39,893 nt of DNA, taken from assembly GCA_013365365.1 (NCBI GenBank), contig JABVXU010000494.1:1-39893 (forward strand). The letters run 5' to 3'. A program made the translations under genes and the position numbers. This document shows positions 24,501 through 35,980 of this stretch, in pieces. The first letter of the stretch is position 1, and each line of letters starts with the position of its first letter. Below the pieces are notes generated by a model. It did not search any database. It saw only the letters and a list, made by a program, of their open reading frames with translations, and was not told the DNA's origin. This DNA is from Cruorifilaria tuberocauda (lineage: Eukaryota > Nematoda > Chromadorea > Rhabditida > Onchocercidae).

Positions 24501-27500
24501 ACGGATAAAGATCGCTTGCCTGAGAGGACATCTGGATCAGCTCCAAATTCTGGGTTGGTTTTTCATTATTATATTGGCTTCTTCAAAATCTTTTTTCAAG
24601 TATAAAATCGTTGTAAGATTCAGTGGAGCACAGTGCAGTTAGTTTAATATGCTTATAAACACAATCTTCATTTCTGTTATGTTAAATTCGAATTTTGAAA
24701 ATATATCTTTGCTATATTGTTAGCGGCATAAGACCAGCTGTAACAGTTCAACCGCGACAAGGCTTGACGACAATGATTCATTCATCTCTCGAGCAACCGA
24801 CATCATCAGGCCAAATATTTGGTGACCATGATCCTGTGGTAAGTAGAAGCCCTGTTTAGTTTGTTTGAAAGAATGAAGCCAGAGACCTGAACAGCTTTAT
24901 TTTAGTGGCGCTTGCAGTTCCATGAATTATAGACCTCTTATGGATTTTCCAAATTAATTCCATTTCAAATGTCGAATTTCAGATAAGTTATAGTTATCGC
25001 AATAAAATGACTTGCAGGTTTTCAACAGGATTTTATAACTTTGCTGTAGAGTGGTCTGTGGATCTCTTATATTGCGCTTAGAACAAATGATTAGAGATCG
25101 AAAATATGATTTCAGAAATTTTGAAAAGAGGGAATAAAAAACTCGATAGAAGTTGAAATTAAAGTTCAAATCGGTCGTGAAATATAATTGCGCAAAAATA
25201 ACAAAGTGATAATATACTAAATCACAGAATAAAATACTAGGATCACTTTGCTGTTCTGCCCAATTAGACCATTTGTTGATTTAGACATGTTGCTTCGTAT
25301 TTTCTTTGCATTTCAGATAATTTTTCATAAATTGCTATGATCGTGTGACTTTATGTTATGTCTGGGCTTGTTCGATTTATAAAGTATTATGCATAAGTTT
25401 GCAAATCGAAAACAGTGGGCCGAGGATCGCATTGATTCTTCATAGTTACACTCTTACCGATTTACTCTTTTATGTCGTTGATGCATCTGTGGATGCATTT
25501 TGATCTTGTACTCGGAGGTTTGCTCAGCACGAAAATTTCCCTTCATACTAATTCCTCGCCTACTGTAAATTTGCACCATAGATTTTTCAACATTTTATTC
25601 TTAAGGCACCTGTTGTCAGTTACTTATCACATTTTCTTTAAACAGTTCTTGAAATAGTAGGATGCAAAATCGTCATTGATTGTTAATATATTAACTTTAA
25701 CAAATTGTAATTTTACTATTTTATATGGATGATTGTACCAGATGAGGAATTCGTTTAGTCCTTCCTCACTTTGTGTTTCGATTTTTTTATTATTTCGTCG
25801 ACTGAAACTGATATTTGGTTTTGACTACCATCTCTATATTTTTCATGTTTCTATTATTGTGTATAAAATAAAGTATTTGAAAGTAATTTCTTTGCAAGTC
25901 ACACGATCATGCTGTATGAAAAATTATCCACCTAGGTAAGGTGATTTCTGCAATAGATCAGGAAACGAACAACGGTTGATCAGAAACTATCAAAGTCCAA
26001 TTTCCAGGCTAGTTCCGGATCTTCTACAGCTGGTGGTAGTATATACGCGAATACGGTACGAGCAGAAACCAGAACAGCAGGGTATGGGTTTCCCAGATTT
26101 TTTTTTCCATTTAATTGAACAAAATCATCGATTCATTGTAGCAAGTGTGTGACATTTGATTATTAAGAAGAGAGACTGATAAATTAAAATCTTTAGGTTT
26201 AGAAGAAAATGAAATAATGTACTTTCTTAGGGTCACTACACGAGTGCGTCTTGGCGCTGAAATGGTTCGAGCAGGGTATCATGGACGAGGTGGTAATCGT
26301 TATTTATATTTATTTTATTGAAATTTAAAGCTTTGACTAGAAGTTTTCAGTTTTCTGACTTTGATGGAAAATAGAATGTATGTTAGTGTGTGTGTTTTAA
26401 CTTATCCATTTTCAAAAAATTTGATGAAATCGAATTGGATGCGCTATCCAGTTCCAAAAATTCACAATAGTCGTATTGCATACAATTATCGTTTTGTTTA
26501 ATATATCCTAATTCCACTATCACATAATAGTAGAGCTTCAAAAATTTCAATGAATTCAGAAGATTATGAATGTTGTATACTCCATTATTAAGTAGTTTAT
26601 ATCCTATAACATTTTTTTAATTGGTCTAGGAGAATGGTCAAAGAATGGGGCATTCTATTATCTATGCTTACGAGTTTTTGGCGCCATTCTACCGAACTAT
26701 TCTTTTTTAGTTGTTGGAGTTTTTTTTTCGCTATTGCAACTATCAATGATCTCTAATGGATTACAGTAATGATGTTATGCGCGTTACAACTCTTTTGTAA
26801 CACGTCACGCACTAATAAAAATGCACATTTTGATTTTAATGAACTTTAAATACAAAAATGGTTGGCTAATAATGGGTTTAGAGTAATTTTCGAATTTTTT
26901 CATGACGTCTTTGTTTAATAGTAATTATTTCAGTGCCATATGTGCGTTTTCTTGACTGAAGACCTGAAATCATATGTGAGAGCTAGGATGAGAATAATGC
27001 ATAGTGTAACTAAGAACAGAAGAAAGCCGGCAGTCACTTGATGAAACGATATTTTATCTGTAAGCATAGTGTCACAAAGGATTTATGTAGAAGCTGAGAA
27101 ATTTATCAGTGTGATATATAAGAATTTTTTAATTTAAATTGAATGGTAAGATTAGAAGCGCATCATTTGGAAGGATAAGATTAAGAGTATATTGTACGAG
27201 TAATAACGGGCTTTATCATGAATTTTGTATATAATAATTTTTCAGAATTTAATTTTAGAATACATTAGATGTGTATTCAGTAGTTTCATACGATGTACTA
27301 CAATAATTTTGAAGAATTTATAACTGTTAACATATCTGCTTAAGATTTTTTTTGAGATTGTTTTCAAATTAAATTACCACTTTGACCACTTTGATCACCA
27401 CATCTTATCAATTGATTATGATTAAAGCACTCATTATCCATATTTCTTTTAGCACCGAGTACCATTCTCCAGAATCGTTCTTTAATTTCTACATTTTCAG

Positions 27501-30500
27501 TACCATCACTGTTTGGAAGAACGCATTTATCACAGTTGAACGAATTAACAGATGTGCCATCACCAGTTGTACATAATTATGCAAGTAGTCGTACTCGTAC
27601 GAAATATATTGGAACTATTGATATCCGTTCAAATCTTTACATTCGTCCTTTTGAACAGATCGATCAACGAGTTATAAAAGAAGTTCCCATTTTTATCTCT
27701 TTGCGCTTTTTTTAGTTAGGACTGTCATTCCTTCTCTATCAATTTGCTATGGTGAAAAAGCTTTCCATTTTGAACAAAAACATCTAATGCCAAAATTTTG
27801 TGGCAAAATTATAATACATCAAATTTTTGGAAATGAAGATTACTCCCAAAATTTAAATTCAGATTGAAGTTTAACAAAATTTGTCAAGTTTTTAAACATT
27901 TAATACTTCTTTTTTCCAGATCCTTGATAATTTGATAACAGAAGTTTGCGTAATGGATGCTGAGAACGGTTGGCATCGGCATCATATCCAACGTCTTTAT
28001 GAAAAACGCCAAGAAGAAAGAAAGCGCCGTGAAATGCAACAAAGGTACCTTATTAATTTAGTGATGCGCAATTTCTACTTTTAAATTATTACCTTCGAAA
28101 CAAAGTTAATTATTTGAAAAATATCAATTATTATTTTACGATTTTCTTCCTCATTTTGTTTTCGTTTATCAGTTTTCTAATTATAACTTCTCATTTTTTA
28201 GGGCGCAGAAATTTGAACGGCTTTCAGCAAAGCAATTGGAAGCTGCGCTAAATGAACGGATGGATCGGTTTAAAAAAGAAGTCGATAAAAGACGTGTTAA
28301 GTTAGAGGAAAGAGCAGAGGCTGAAGTTGGAATGACTGCGCCATGGCGGCGGCCTCGAAATAAGCTTGAAAAGAGTGAGACTTGAAAGGATTTTTGATTA
28401 ATTTTATTATGTAAAGATTTTTTTCAATATTTCAATTCATTTTGAAGAGGTTGGGATTGTTCTACTATGCAATTATCTCTTCATGAATTTAACTTCAATG
28501 GATTTGAATTTTAGCATTTTAATTGTTTGAATTTCATTCCTTCTTCCAAATAAAATTTCTTTTTATCTGATTTATATAAATTTAAGCATTTTTGCAGGAG
28601 CACGTTACAGCGGTTCAAGTTCGCAGTTGCAAGATATAGCAGAAATGCTTTCGAAACCTAATATTACATCGATAGATGATATGGCACAGACTAGCAAAAC
28701 AGAATCGAACAATGTTTGTTTTAGCTAGAATTATGTGAATCCCTTTCCGTTAACTCGAATAGATTTTCAATTTTAATTTTCATAGTTGAATTTTAGGTTG
28801 ATAAACAGCTGAGTATTCAACTGCCAACCGAAAACGACAGTGCGCAGTGTCTAAAACCTACGGGATTAATACCAGATTTGTCCATTCAGCAGCAGTCACT
28901 GCAGTTATCTTCGGAGAATCTTTGTCCAACTGACTCTGCAAATCAGGTGGAAAACTCATTACAACAACGACGTAGTGAGAGAAAAAAGAAGAAAAAGAGT
29001 GTAAGTATTTTTTTTTATTAAAATTGATATAGAAGAATCAGCAAGCCGTTTTTAGGAACCTGTAGATATTTTATTTGTTTTTGTATTACTTTATAAAAGG
29101 CATGGACTGATGCATATTTTTCTGCGTTATTTAATTTTGATGTATAAAGTCAGAAAGATAAGAAATTGATATAGATAGAGCGGGATCTGTAATTTAATGG
29201 GAATTTTTATATTTCACATGTTCTATAAAAGATGTCTTTTGTTTCGACTGGGGTGTATGGTTTTGCAGTTTTATGCATAAATTTCTGTGGTGAAAAGTCG
29301 AACTTGTAATAATTTTGGATAGAAATTCATTAACCGTTTTGTATTTTTGTATCATTTTTAGAATTAATAGAAAATATGGTTGCACTCTTTATCATCGGTA
29401 TAACGCGTAATAGGATATTCTTAATAAATTCTACTATTTCGTGACTATTGTAATTTCAATGATTCCAGGGAAACGAGAGTTTCATCAAAACTGAGCCAAT
29501 ATTGACGTCGCAGATGTCGGGTAGTAGCGAGACGAAGCCAAGTGGAAAAACTCGAAAAGAACAGCGCCATGCCACACGTGGGACCACTCCTTCAACATCT
29601 TCACGGCCAGGAACAGCATGTTCAGGACCAATTCCAGATATCGATACCACAAAACGACATTGTAAATGCAATCAACCTTACGATCCGAAAAAGTAGTTAT
29701 CTAAATACTAATGATATATTTTGATAGGCATCATTCACCGTTTCCGTACAATATGATAGCCCTTTGCTAGGCAGAAAATATTTATTTTATAACAGCAATG
29801 ATCATCATACAACTCCCATTTAAAAAGAAAGTGAAGGAAGATGTGTTTTTAGGTTTTTTAATTTTTAATTATTCGTTTCCAGATTTTATGTTGGTTGCGA
29901 TTTATGCTATCGGTGGTTCCACGGTAAATGTGTTAGTATATCGGAAAGGAAGTCAAAGAAAATGACAAGTTGGGTGTGCGAAGATTGTGCCAAGGAGCAA
30001 AAAAGCTCTGAACAGGTTAGTTTGTGCCTTTTGTTAGTGAAAAAGATGGTGCACTGCTGGAATTTCTTTAAATGAATAATTTGCCGCTAAGTGGCAGCGA
30101 TTTAGATCGTAGAGCATGTGGACCGTGTCGCAAAAAGTTTTAAATAGTCTAAGAATACCTCATTATTTGTTGATGTACTTGTATTTTGACTTCAAAGGCA
30201 CTGATATTCAAAAGAATTATTGGATTTCATAGATAATGAATAATGTTGTGATTCTTTTTAAAAGGTTGATTTAGATCTTGTTTGTCTCATTATTGCCATC
30301 TTAGATTATTGAATATTTTTAATTCTGAATAATATGTTTAAAATGCTTGATATTATTAGTAATATTGTTAAAATAACTGCAATGATTTTCATATTTTTAA
30401 CAAAAATAAAAATTGTTTCAACTTTAGATTCAATTTCATTTCACTCGTTTCAGGAGTTGTATTGTGTTTGTCAAACGCCATACGATGATTCGCAGTTTTA

Positions 30501-31696
30501 TGTTGGATGTGATGGATGTGAGGGATGGTTTCACCCGCAATGTGTTAACATTACTCAAGAGTATTTTTTTTTCAGTCTTCTTATTTTAAGAATTTTTTCG
30601 AGAAAATGAGAGCGAGAAAAAAATAAAGTACACGTTTTCCGAGTAATTTAAATTACAGTTGGGGGAAAAAATAACTTAAAAAAGTTTAGTATTTATGGAT
30701 GGGATGAATGTGTTGCTCAGAAATACTAAAAATTTTCACCCAAAAATTATAATAATCGAGTTGTGCCTATGAAATGGAATTCAGAGAAGCCGAAAAAGCA
30801 GCTGAATATTTGTGCCCACAGTGTACACGAAACAAGCAGGCAGGATACCAATCAAAGACCTCATCTTCACCGCTTCTCGAGCGTCCTGATTTTGAGCTTA
30901 TTTGGCGTGTCCTTGATAGCTTAAAGGATCATCGTACTAGCTGGCCTTTTCTAGAGGCAGTTGACCAAAAAGACCATCCTGAATATTATTCCATTATTAA
31001 GAAACCAATGGGTTAGTTCTGAAGATTTTTTAATTTAAGATTTCGTTTGTTAAAAGTGTAACTTAATTCTCGGTATTTTTTGTTTTTTCCCGCTCCGTAA
31101 CGAAGAAAGCTTGTTCTTTTCGTTTATTCTAACAAGTAGAATATAATTCGAACGTGTTATGATTAATTGCTTCGAATATTTACAGATCTGAACATTGTGC
31201 AGCAAAAGCTAGAATGTCACGCTTACCACAGTCTAAAGGAGTTTACGGCTGACATAACACAAATTTTTGAAAATGCTCGGATATTTAACCCTAAAGATTC
31301 AGCCATTTATCAATGTGCTGATATTTTAGAAAAACAATTTCGTGAACGTATAGTAGAAATTAAATCTGCAATGGAAAGGACTGATCAAAAAGGGGTTAGC
31401 ATACTTAACTGTTTGCTCGAAAGATTATTGCTAAATGAAGATTTAAAAATAGAGTATTCCTAAAATGAAAAAGTTCAGTAAAAGTACTGGTTAACCAGCA
31501 TAACACACTATTAAAAAAATAGGATTGTTGTAAAAGGTCCTCTTTTATGATTTATTATGGACCAATGAAATGTATATTAATCCTTTAAGATAACTTTTCC
31601 TGCTTTTTTTTATAACAAGCAAGTAGTCTTTAAATGGTTGCACTGGTTGTAAAATATTGTAAAATATTCCAGAAAGGTTCAGCAGCAAAAAAGTAG
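14488..31696 (+). CDS. nurf-1: NURF301/BPTF chromatin remodelling subunit, 41 exons
   Basis: The large subunit of the nuclear ISWI-containing NURF complex, which targets nucleosome sliding to modified histones. Exons: 14488-14642, 15136-15239, 15407-15526, 15703-15809, 16023-16262, 16441-16767, 16927-17281, 17445-17642, 17719-17969, 18070-18219, 18478-18666, 18950-19165, 19442-19536, 19699-19838, 19995-20166, 20481-20615, 20730-20832, 21046-21247, 21533-21715, 21893-22172, 22384-22489, 22701-22907, 23046-23165, 23583-23625, 23757-23842, 24142-24219, 24417-24553, 24724-24838, 25957-26081, 26231-26292, 27453-27682, 27920-28044, 28202-28374, 28598-28713, 28797-29000, 29469-29692, 29883-30015, 30454-30560, 30785-31011, 31186-31394, 31673-31696. 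All phases agree; total 6,573 bases, about 2,190 residues, close to C. elegans NURF-1. The ATG has an in-frame TGA three codons upstream. Order: AT-hook, acidic stretch, DDT, PHD1, WSD/WHIM, BPTF blocks, disordered middle, coiled coil, PHD2, PHD3, bromodomain. The start of exon 13 and the last exon are the least certain joins. Confidence 0.96.
15703..16579 (+). other. nurf-1: nurf-1 DDT domain
   Basis: Exons 4-6 encode the block typical of NURF301/BPTF: LPKGSEDLLIDEKYLFDAL, then IRLSPFLFEDFCAALS, then a long helix leading to a leucine-rich segment ending LIVLSWLCDRFF (residues about 135-287). The DDT fold is a helical module with which large remodelling subunits contact the ISWI ATPase and DNA. 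Confidence 0.93.
16636..16755 (+). other. nurf-1: nurf-1 PHD finger 1
   Basis: Residues about 308-347 in exon 6 keep the full C4HC3 zinc pattern: C-REC, LLCDGC, YH, SC and LCQVC, with the spacing of the N-terminal BPTF PHD finger. The exon ends CELHK and the next begins VRGVTDC, matching the conserved junction of the family. Confidence 0.93.
16927..17281 (+). other. nurf-1: nurf-1 WSD/WHIM motif region
   Basis: Exon 7 contains RFKPLGRDRHGRLYWFIVRR followed by IFVEDD and HYYST, the WSD/WHIM signature (a G-x-DR-x-x-x-YW core) that follows PHD1 in BPTF. In the family this motif works with the DDT module to engage the ISWI ATPase and linker DNA. Confidence 0.85.
17719..19165 (+). other. nurf-1: nurf-1 BPTF-family core blocks
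   Basis: Exons 9-12 carry segments that match BPTF beyond named domains: RYVNQYSINEYAKN, FSLMDEGEFEW, VWWNALGHTRLIRIT and GGWMWKSKTF (residues about 536-804). They end in a Lys/Arg-rich helix and a Trp-rich strand region. Function is unassigned, but conservation suggests a structural platform. Exon 12 is taken to start at 18950, where a TTTTTGCAG acceptor keeps phase 0. Confidence 0.85.
19442..20832 (+). other. nurf-1: nurf-1 mid-region Cys-rich and Trp-rich blocks
   Basis: Exons 13-14 encode a charged helix followed by KCYSPTCRMGM and GCYSLACRQAV, two CxxxC pairs that could bind a metal (inference). Exons 15-17 encode LKRLARQGGVN, WNYPCQRPLFDNCWRYS and LRVLYACIRWADM, which closely parallel a conserved BPTF segment preceding its glutamine-rich region. 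Confidence 0.8.
21893..24838 (+). other. nurf-1: nurf-1 disordered linker
   Basis: Exons 20-28 are rich in Pro, Ser, Thr, Gln and Arg. They include an Asp/Glu run (KDDEDDEDDDEEY) at about 22,018-22,056 and repeated RP, GT and TSGTGSPG-like patches. The region corresponds to the long low-complexity middle of BPTF, here much shorter than the vertebrate version. Exon 24 is a 43-base microexon. Confidence 0.8.
27453..28374 (+). other. nurf-1: nurf-1 coiled-coil region
   Basis: Exons 31-33 end with VIKEILDNLITEV and then a long basic helical stretch (RLYEKRQEERKRREMQQR, LEAALNERMDRFKKEVDKRR). BPTF has a comparable helical, Lys/Arg/Glu-rich segment before its C-terminal PHD finger. Exon 31 follows a 1,160-base intron. 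Confidence 0.8.
29661..29985 (+). other. nurf-1: nurf-1 PHD finger 2
   Basis: Split over exons 36 and 37: HCKCNQPYDPKK, then FYVGCDLCYRWFHGKCV, then WVCEDC. The C4HC3 pattern is complete. This extra finger, directly before the one equivalent to the H3K4me3 reader, is found in invertebrate NURF301 proteins. It retains Tyr and Trp residues at cage-like positions, so it might also read histone tails. Confidence 0.9.
30454..30823 (+). other. nurf-1: nurf-1 PHD finger 3, H3K4me3-reader type
   Basis: Exons 38 and 39 give LYCVCQTPYDDSQFYVGCDG, CEGWFHPQCVNI and YLCPQC. The Tyr of LYC, Tyr of PYD, Tyr of FYV and Trp of GWF match the four aromatic-cage residues of the BPTF PHD finger that binds trimethylated H3 lysine 4. 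Trimethyl-lysine binding is therefore expected from family knowledge. Confidence 0.93.
30860..31394 (+). other. nurf-1: nurf-1 bromodomain
   Basis: Exons 39 and 40 encode FELIWRVLDSLKDHRTSWPF, AVDQKDHPEYYSIIKKPMD and ENARIFNPKDSAIYQCADIL. The WPF shelf, the YYxxIKxPMD signature and the acetyl-lysine-binding Asn (in FNP) are all present. The short helix-like linker after PHD3 matches the rigid PHD-bromodomain pair of BPTF. Confidence 0.95.
31395..31672 (+). other. nurf-1: Final nurf-1 intron with alternative stop
   Basis: Splicing GGG|GTTAGC to the TATTCCAG acceptor at 31672 adds KGSAAKK before a TAG. Without splicing, the frame runs on to a TAA at 31461-31463 with a Leu-rich tail. The spliced short basic tail is closer to how BPTF proteins end, so I preferred it. 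Both could occur. Confidence 0.5.
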
Positions 31697-34093
31697 TTGA
31701 ATCAAGTGCCTTCATAAACTCCGATCTGTTCGCGAAACATACCGATGAGGATATCCGAAAATCATTCATCGATCTCTGGTAATTAGATATTTACTTTTTT
31801 TTCCTATATCTGCTAATAAATTACTATAATTTTCTCTTTTCTTTTCAGCTTGATTATTGATTTGACTTGATGATTTGTGAAATTCTCTGCATTTTGCATC
31901 ATTATGTGTTTTGTCTTAAAATATTAATGAAAATTGGGCATGATAGGGAAAATGAGCTTTTCGTATCAGACTGATTTTAAAGTTTTCTTTTCTTAACGAC
32001 TGAAATATATGTATATCTCATAAATCCAGTTTTAACTTCATTCATAATTAGTTTAATCCTTCTTTTAGCAAATCATTTTATGAAATTAAATAATCAACAA
32101 GTAAGACATTGCGATCAGTCAATTTGATGCATTCTTCTATGTGTGCTTACTTTTTCTCAATTAATTTAATGCCTGAAATATATTTTCCATTACTTGTTTT
32201 CTTTATTTTCTTCATTTCTTGTCGTTACTCATTAACTTCGTTCATAATACAGTTGCACTATTATGTGATATTTCTAATGAAAATATAATTAAACGTGTTA
32301 ACATTTACATAAATTTTAAAGCTTTTCGTATCTTGCTGTGATTCTCTTTTAACTTCGTATGAATTTGTGAATCTTATTCTAAAGAAAACCTTATTAAGAG
32401 AAATTTTTAATTTCAATTCATTTTATTTCACCTTTATTTTCAATAGAATTTTTCCGATTACAATTTGGAAGTGATCTAATGAGTTGTGCTAAGTTTTTAA
32501 ACGATATTTTACCTTAACAGATTATGTTACTTTTCGTTTGCTCAAAAAATAATAAGAAAAGCGAAAAGGATTATTCAAAATTTTCATAATTAGTCAGAAC
32601 TAAAGGAATAGAACTAAATTTTAACTGCAGTTGAGATCAACCCTTAACTTACTTTATCCCTTTACTAATTCCGTGATATTGTTTTCTACTTCTATTTTTA
32701 TTTCTTTTTTCCATTTTTCGTCTTCCCTAGATTTGCTGAAGCCTCTGTTAACGTGTTAGCATATATGTCTGTCTTCCTTATGTTATGTTTTTGGTTATTG
32801 AATTTTTCCGGTGCAAAAGTGAAATAGAAATAAAGTTTAATATTAATCTATTTTGTATTTAATTTTGACAGATAGTGATTTGATAGCAGTCATGATCAGG
32901 CATTATCATAATTACAGTTCCTATAAATTACACTGATACGTTTGTCAAGGTGTGGCCTTTTTGATCATAGTATTATTATTATTATTCATCTTTCGATATT
33001 ATTAAAATTTTCGAGAAAACCAAATGTTGGCCACAAAGCAATATTTGATTTAAATATAAATATCTGAACAAACGTTCAACATTATTAATGTAATGAATCT
33101 CATTATTATCTTTCTAATATTGTTATTTGCTTGAAAATCATTAAAATTATTTATTACACATAAGTGATATATCTTAATTATTTCCATATAAAGCTAAGTT
33201 ATTTATCAGTGGGATAAAATGAGCGTTGAGTAAAGTCATAAATCAATCAATTTTGTGAATTAAAAAAGTTACATGAAGTATTAAGGTTATCCTAATATTT
33301 CATAAAACTTTTTTAATGTATTCTAGATTTAGTTATGGATTAGGAAATCTTTCATTTTTTTTCTCAAATTTTACAAGAGAAGTTTGTTTTTCTAAAAATT
33401 ATAATCTAAGAGGATAATGGTAGGATGGGTGTAGATTGACCTCGAGATAAGAGAAGGGAAAGCGGAAAATTATGTTAATTTTATCGTTTGAATTTATTTT
33501 CACCAATTTTAATTATTTTAAAGATTTGAGCAAATTAAGTAAATCTTATAAATTTACTAAAATAATCCAATGGATTTGGAAATTTGCATAAAAGTTGCAA
33601 GATGAAATACATATTAAACTGAAGAGATTCGTTGATTTATCTTTAATAACCGAAACATTTGTTTTACAATTATCACAATGATTATTCGAAAAATTTTTTA
33701 TCATTTCAAATTCAGTTCAATCCAATAATTAATATTTTTCTGAAATACAGAACATATGAGATTTGAGTAATTACCGCTTTATTACTCAATGCGTTTGACG
33801 CGTTTATAATTTATTTTTCATTAAATTCAATATAAATTGATGAATTTGAAAATTATGATAGCTATTAAGAATAAACAATTCAAACAACTAACTGTAGTCT
33901 AGGATGGTTAAACAGTAAATTATGTGAAACAGATTAATAGATATTAGAAGTTATCTTATCAATGGATACTTACTTCTCTCAATCATTTAATTATTCTTTT
34001 TCAATTTCTTCTAAGATGAATAGAAAATAATCTAAATGATTCAAGAGTATTCATATACTTAATAGTATGCATACAAAGTGATGTAATTCTTGT
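31697..34093. other. AT-rich intergenic region downstream of nurf-1
   Basis: An AATAAA at 31814-31819, about 120 bases after the nurf-1 stop, is a good candidate polyadenylation signal. Beyond it I find no exon with splice support on either strand, only homopolymer runs and a short TTA run near 32,975. Confidence 0.5.
31814..31819 (+). terminator. Candidate polyadenylation signal of nurf-1
   Basis: A canonical AATAAA about 120 bases past the TAG, followed by T-rich sequence. Its position suits a short nematode 3' UTR; other AATAAA sites occur further downstream. Confidence 0.45.
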
Positions 34094-35980
34094 TTAATCG
34101 TAACTTTTTGTCCATTTGCGCGTTGCTATAGGTGATATTTCCGCACTTGAACGTGTTCGCATTCCTTGATCCATCGATCTTTCAGATAACGATGTTGAAG
34201 AGAGTTGTGATTTTCTTTTCAACATATATTGTTCGAATTTTTTAAAATTATTAATGATATTAGCCTAATAATAATTGATAATATGAGCATTATCATTTGA
34301 AATTATATTGATCAAATTTCATGATCAAATATATCAGAAAGATCATATTATTTTGAAGCTGTATTAATCAAATCTTATAGAATTTAATTTTTGATTATTC
34401 CTAGTTTAATTTTTCCATATGTCAAGTTTTCATACTCTTTCCTATTTCTCATAATTTTCCATTTCTCTTCTTTTCATGTAAAAAAATTAAAATTGAAAAT
34501 TTTAGCTAAAGAAGGAATTAATTTAAGAATAAAATTCTTGTGTGAAATTTAGCAATTCAACTAATCTTCTTGATAGAATTGCACTTCGTGCAGGCTTTCC
34601 CAGACGTGAGCTTTTTCGTCGTACGTCGGAATTAAGCTAAAAATCATGATAATAAAGATTTTTAATTATAAATTACTATAAAATGACAATGTTCACAAAT
34701 TATTCCTAACTTATTTACATCAAAACTCATTAAAGTTACAGCAAATATTTAGGTTAAAACTATCCAGAATTAAAAATATCTCATAATGAATGAACTTTAT
34801 TAAATTGTGTTCTTCCAGCTTGAATCATTTGTTCTTTGCTCATTTTTTCATAAATACTTGTTCCACGTCCGCGAACCAACGTTGAATCCTCTTGTGTACT
34901 TTCCGTTTCCATCATATGATCGGTATTATTTTCCAATTTGTTCACCTTATCCTTTTCGGTACTTTTCAACGATAATGCTCCACTCTTATGCTGGATTTGA
35001 AAAAAAAGAAGTATTCTATTTCGAATTAAATTTTCCAATTTTAATTATTCATTCTAATATTAACTATAAAATGTTAACTTTCAATTAATAGAAATTAATA
35101 GTTATCTCTTGTGTTTTGTCAACTTCCGTTCCTTTCCATTCTTCTGATTCCTTGCATGGATTTTGCTGAAAATAAGAATTTTTATGAAAAATTTTTTTAG
35201 CTCTTTGATCTGATAATATACGGTAATGGAATGATATCAATCTAACTAAAAAAGTAAAATAAAATTTTTTGATAGGAGAAAAAAAATATTTCAAACATTA
35301 CTCATCATAGCATTAAAATTGTTTTTTCAATTATTTGATTGAATAGTATTCGAATAATTTGAATTCATTGACTTGGTTAATTAAGTCTTAGATTAGTGTT
35401 TATTTTTGATCATTAACTGATGAAATTTTTTGAAAAAATGCAAAAAAAAAAACTTAAAAATAACAGTTTTAGTTAATGTTTATTAAAATTACAATAAATT
35501 AAAATTTCCAATTTATTATAATCTAAGACTATTAAAGCAAATTTTAACTCAATTAGAAGGCATACGATATCGCTAAGTATAATTGTACTCTCGGTGGTGT
35601 CAGTAATCGTTCCTGGTTTCTCCTTCCATGTTCCAGTTGATTTATCCTTCTTCTTGTAGCATACAAAAACAACAGATGGTGTTGTACATACCACTAAAAA
35701 ATTGTTCTCATCTAAAATATTTAATGATACCAATAATTAATACTTATGTGATCATTGATGAAATATTGTAATTAATTTACCTTACATTTTAAAACATTAC
35801 TGTACTTACTATTACTGTACTGTATCGTGTTTCATTTCTAGGAAAAAATAGCCAGAATTTTTTGATGCAAATTGCTAATGAAATTATCAAAAGGAATAGC
35901 AAAATTCTTAGATAAGGATAAGTATTATACTCTGATTATTACATACCTGAAGCAATGAAATAATATATATTTGTAGACAT
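34094..35980 (-). CDS. Unidentified multi-exon gene
   Basis: Exon 1 (35980-35947) starts MSTNIYYFIAS with a strong GTATGT donor. It joins in phase to exon 2 (35711-35566: NNFLVVCTTPSVVFVCYKKK, then KSTGTWKEKPGT). Exon 3 (35165 to about 35124: QNPCKESEEWKGTE) and exon 4 (34990-34796: a charged stretch with LVRGRGTSIYEKMSKEQ and AGRTQFNK) join in phase 0 if weak GTTGAC and GTTCAT donors are used. A further exon from 34636 reads LNSDVRRKSSRLGKPARSA. A last candidate near 34,215-34,094 reads SQLSSTSLSERSMDQGMRTR to a TAA, but its phase link is unresolved. The N-terminal part is short and beta-rich or weakly hydrophobic; the rest is a basic, Ser-rich, disordered tail. I do not recognise the family. 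Exons 1-2 are the best supported. Confidence 0.45.
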
